Program-made: the position numbers and the translations under genes | Notes under the pieces: generated by a model | Seen by the model: only the letters and a program-made list of their open reading frames with translations | Databases searched by the model: none | What the model was told of the DNA's origin: nothing | Virus record (IMG/VR): IMGVR_UViG_3300048113_000246 | Location: 1-25,024 of that record | Length of the DNA stretch: 25,024 nucleotides | Direction: 5' to 3' (one strand) | DNA from: a virus | Part shown: positions 24,289-25,024 of the stretch, piece after piece | How the letters are laid out: the number at the start of each line of letters is the position of its first letter | Numbering within the stretch: the first letter of the stretch is position 1

Positions 24289-24420
24289 CTATACCTCAGG
24301 GGATTTTTTTATATAGTTCTGAATACCTGTTACTATGTTACTTCTCAGGATACTCTCAGTTTCTTTGAGACATAGCATAATATAACTAATCTCTTCCCTA
24401 AATGTTGTCAAGGGTTTCAT
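24289..24420 (-). CDS. Small peptide, 43 aa, first gene after late promoter
   Basis: The frame starts at ATG 24418-24420 and ends at a TAG that abuts the next ATG (TAGTATG). It reads MKPLTTFREEISYIMLCLKE, then TESILRSNIVTGIQNYIKKS, with an amphipathic helix-like pattern. The open frame extends upstream to 24489, but that version would read through the late-promoter motif, so the shorter form is preferred. There is no clear Shine-Dalgarno site and no recognised family. Only the stop/start coupling with the next small gene supports it. Confidence 0.4.
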   Translation of the reverse strand: MKPLTTFREEISYIMLCLKETESILRSNIVTGIQNYIKKSPEV

Positions 24421-24466
24421 GGCAAAATTTTCTGGGGCGATTTTTTTATATTGGAGGGACCCGAAG

Positions 24467-24474
24467 TATTTATC
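24467..24474 (-). promoter_or_regulatory. T4-type late promoter GATAAATA
   Basis: The minus strand reads GATAAATA, an exact fit to the cyanophage late form NATAAATA. It lies in the largest non-coding gap of the window (24421-24571), downstream of a terminator-like hairpin and upstream of the small-gene run. It is the best candidate for the start of the structural transcript. Confidence 0.6.
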
Positions 24475-24547
24475 TCGCTTGGGTAACACTTTGTAGGTTA
24501 GAGTAGGCGTAGGAGTCCCGCTCGGCGTTCAGGGGGTATACATTAAG

Positions 24548-24566
24548 GGGGGCATTAACTGCCCCC
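24548..24566 (-). terminator. Hairpin after the HicA-like gene
   Basis: A perfect 7-bp stem, GGGGGCA with TGCCCCC and a 5-base loop, begins five bases after the stop of the HicA-like gene. On the minus strand it is followed by CTTAATGT, a weak T tract. It likely ends or processes the upstream transcript before the late-promoter gap. Confidence 0.55.
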
Positions 24567-24571
24567 TGTGT

Positions 24572-24778
24572 TTAACTTAGTGCTGCCACTGATCTTCTAC
24601 ATTGTCTCTTAATCTGTGCCAATGCGTAGTTATCGCTTGGTGTCTTTGAGCATGTCTGAATGATACCTAGATCAGGGTGTTTGTATTTCAAATGCTTGGA
24701 ATCGTCAAAGAAAACAAATCCATACTCATCCATGATGGCATCAACTGCCTTCCTATACTTTCCGAGTTGTTTAGACAT
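24572..24778 (-). CDS. Small HicA-fold protein (HicA-like), 68 aa
   Basis: The 68-residue frame starts at ATG 24776-24778. After a helix (KYRKAVDAIMDEYGF) comes DDSKHLKYKHPDLGIIQTC, which lines up with the GSH-(hydrophobic)-(F/Y)(R/K)HP...(V/I)T core of HicA mRNA interferases, placing His29 at the catalytic histidine. The last helix (NYALAQIKRQCRRS) matches the HicA C-terminal helix. HicA toxins have a dsRNA-binding-like fold and cleave mRNA. No HicB-like antitoxin frame is adjacent, so it may be a solo RNA-binding or interferase-like phage protein. The Shine-Dalgarno site is poor. A longer upstream in-frame extension overlaps the neighbouring gene and is rejected. Confidence 0.65.
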   Translation of the reverse strand: MSKQLGKYRKAVDAIMDEYGFVFFDDSKHLKYKHPDLGIIQTCSKTPSDNYALAQIKRQCRRSVAALS

Positions 24779-24803
24779 AGTGTGTGTGGGGTTAGTGTAA
24801 AGA

Positions 24804-24820
24804 AAGGGGGGCGACCCCTT
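24804..24820 (-). terminator. Hairpin after the YETWN-motif gene
   Basis: AAGGGG and CCCCTT form a perfect 6-bp stem around a 5-base loop. On the minus strand this is followed by TCTTTAC, mildly T-rich. The stem overlaps the stop codon of the gene it would terminate. It resembles the hairpin after the next gene. Confidence 0.45.
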
Positions 24821-25024
24821 AGAGTTCTGCCAGCATCTCATCCATCTCATCGGTGTCGATGTCGTCGTGCAACCATGCCACGCCGTCGCCCGTGATATAC
24901 TCACCGAACTCATCGATGAATCGCTTCGCCCACTTGCGATACCCAAGGTTCTTGTTCTCCTTGGCATGGCGGTAGATCATCTCCTCATTGCCGATCCAAA
25001 GAGCGACGTTCCATGTTTCGTAGG
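24819..25024 (-). CDS. Small phage protein with YETWNVALWI motif (5' end beyond window)
   Basis: Sixty-seven residues plus a stop are visible; the start lies past the right edge. The visible part begins YETWNVALWIGNEEMIYRHA, a motif I recognise from small proteins common in phages, especially cyanophages, with no established function. It continues with a basic helix (GYRKWAKRFIDEFGEYI) and ends in an acidic tail (DDIDTDEMDEMLAEL). Base composition here is visibly more GC-rich than in the baseplate genes. It ends at a hairpin and is followed by the HicA-like gene, so the two probably belong to a different expression class from the structural genes. Confidence 0.75.
   Translation of the reverse strand, partial: YETWNVALWIGNEEMIYRHAKENKNLGYRKWAKRFIDEFGEYITGDGVAWLHDDIDTDEMDEMLAEL

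Noticed and set aside
24421-24489. Upstream extension of the 43-aa peptide to 24489
   Set aside because: It would be translated through the late-promoter motif GATAAATA, so the transcript would not contain that start.
24779-24967. Upstream in-frame extension of the HicA-like gene to 24967
   Set aside because: The extension runs out of frame through the YETWN-motif gene and reads as low-complexity Arg/Thr/Met-rich sequence; the internal MSKQ start matches HicA length.
1-25024. CRISPR array, tRNA, insertion sequence, attachment site or toxin-antitoxin pair
   Set aside because: No regularly spaced direct repeats, cloverleaf-like segments, transposase motifs or paired antitoxin frame were seen by eye; the repeats present are protein-level motifs within the giant genes.

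Overview
The window looks like part of the late structural (baseplate) region of a T4-like myovirus, most likely a marine cyanophage of the Kyanoviridae type. The strongest evidence is the gene order on the minus strand, read right to left: a gp25-like wedge protein, a gp6-like wedge protein, a giant structural protein where T4 carries gene 7, a 176-residue protein, a gp8-like wedge protein, and a second giant protein with a DUF4815-like N-terminus. Phage T4-type late-promoter octamers (NATAAATA) lie in or near several of the gaps. The host is inferred from gene style only. I see no photosynthesis gene, tRNA, integrase or host gene, and a pelagiphage or other marine T4-like phage cannot be excluded.

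Layout. Every gene I can support is on the minus strand. At the right edge (24572-25024) are two small non-structural genes, each followed by a G/C hairpin: a truncated gene with a YETWNVALWI motif, and a small HicA-fold protein with no visible antitoxin. A late-promoter motif at 24467-24474 then opens a packed run of small genes (24420 down to 22631) that overlap or nearly touch. These encode a 43-residue peptide, a 37-residue hydrophobic peptide, proteins of 84 and 74 residues, a PAAR-like candidate spike-tip protein, a very basic 47-residue protein, a protein of about 145 residues, and one of 48 residues. Several are too short for ordinary gene finders and are supported by coupled stop/start codons and Shine-Dalgarno sites.

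From 22603 leftwards comes the wedge module: gp25 (130 aa), gp6 (602 aa, sharing the bases TAATG with gp25), the giant protein (3328 aa), and the 176-aa protein (again joined by TAATG). A gap with a perfect TATAAATA motif follows, then gp8 (627 aa, nearly twice the T4 length). A second gap holds a hairpin with a promoter-like motif in its loop, and then the DUF4815-type protein runs off the left edge (at least 2627 aa). The two giant genes fill about 71% of the window.

By homology, gp25, gp6, the gp7-position protein and gp8 would assemble into the six wedges around the central hub, with the PAAR-like protein as the tip of the central spike. The DUF4815 protein would be peripheral, linking the baseplate to fibres or acting as one. 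The unusual feature is how much has been added to this basic plan. The giant protein carries a degenerate YHYH-type domain and many copies of short beta-rich motifs, and one of these motif families recurs in gp8 and in the DUF4815 protein. I found no CRISPR array, insertion sequence, tRNA or defence locus.
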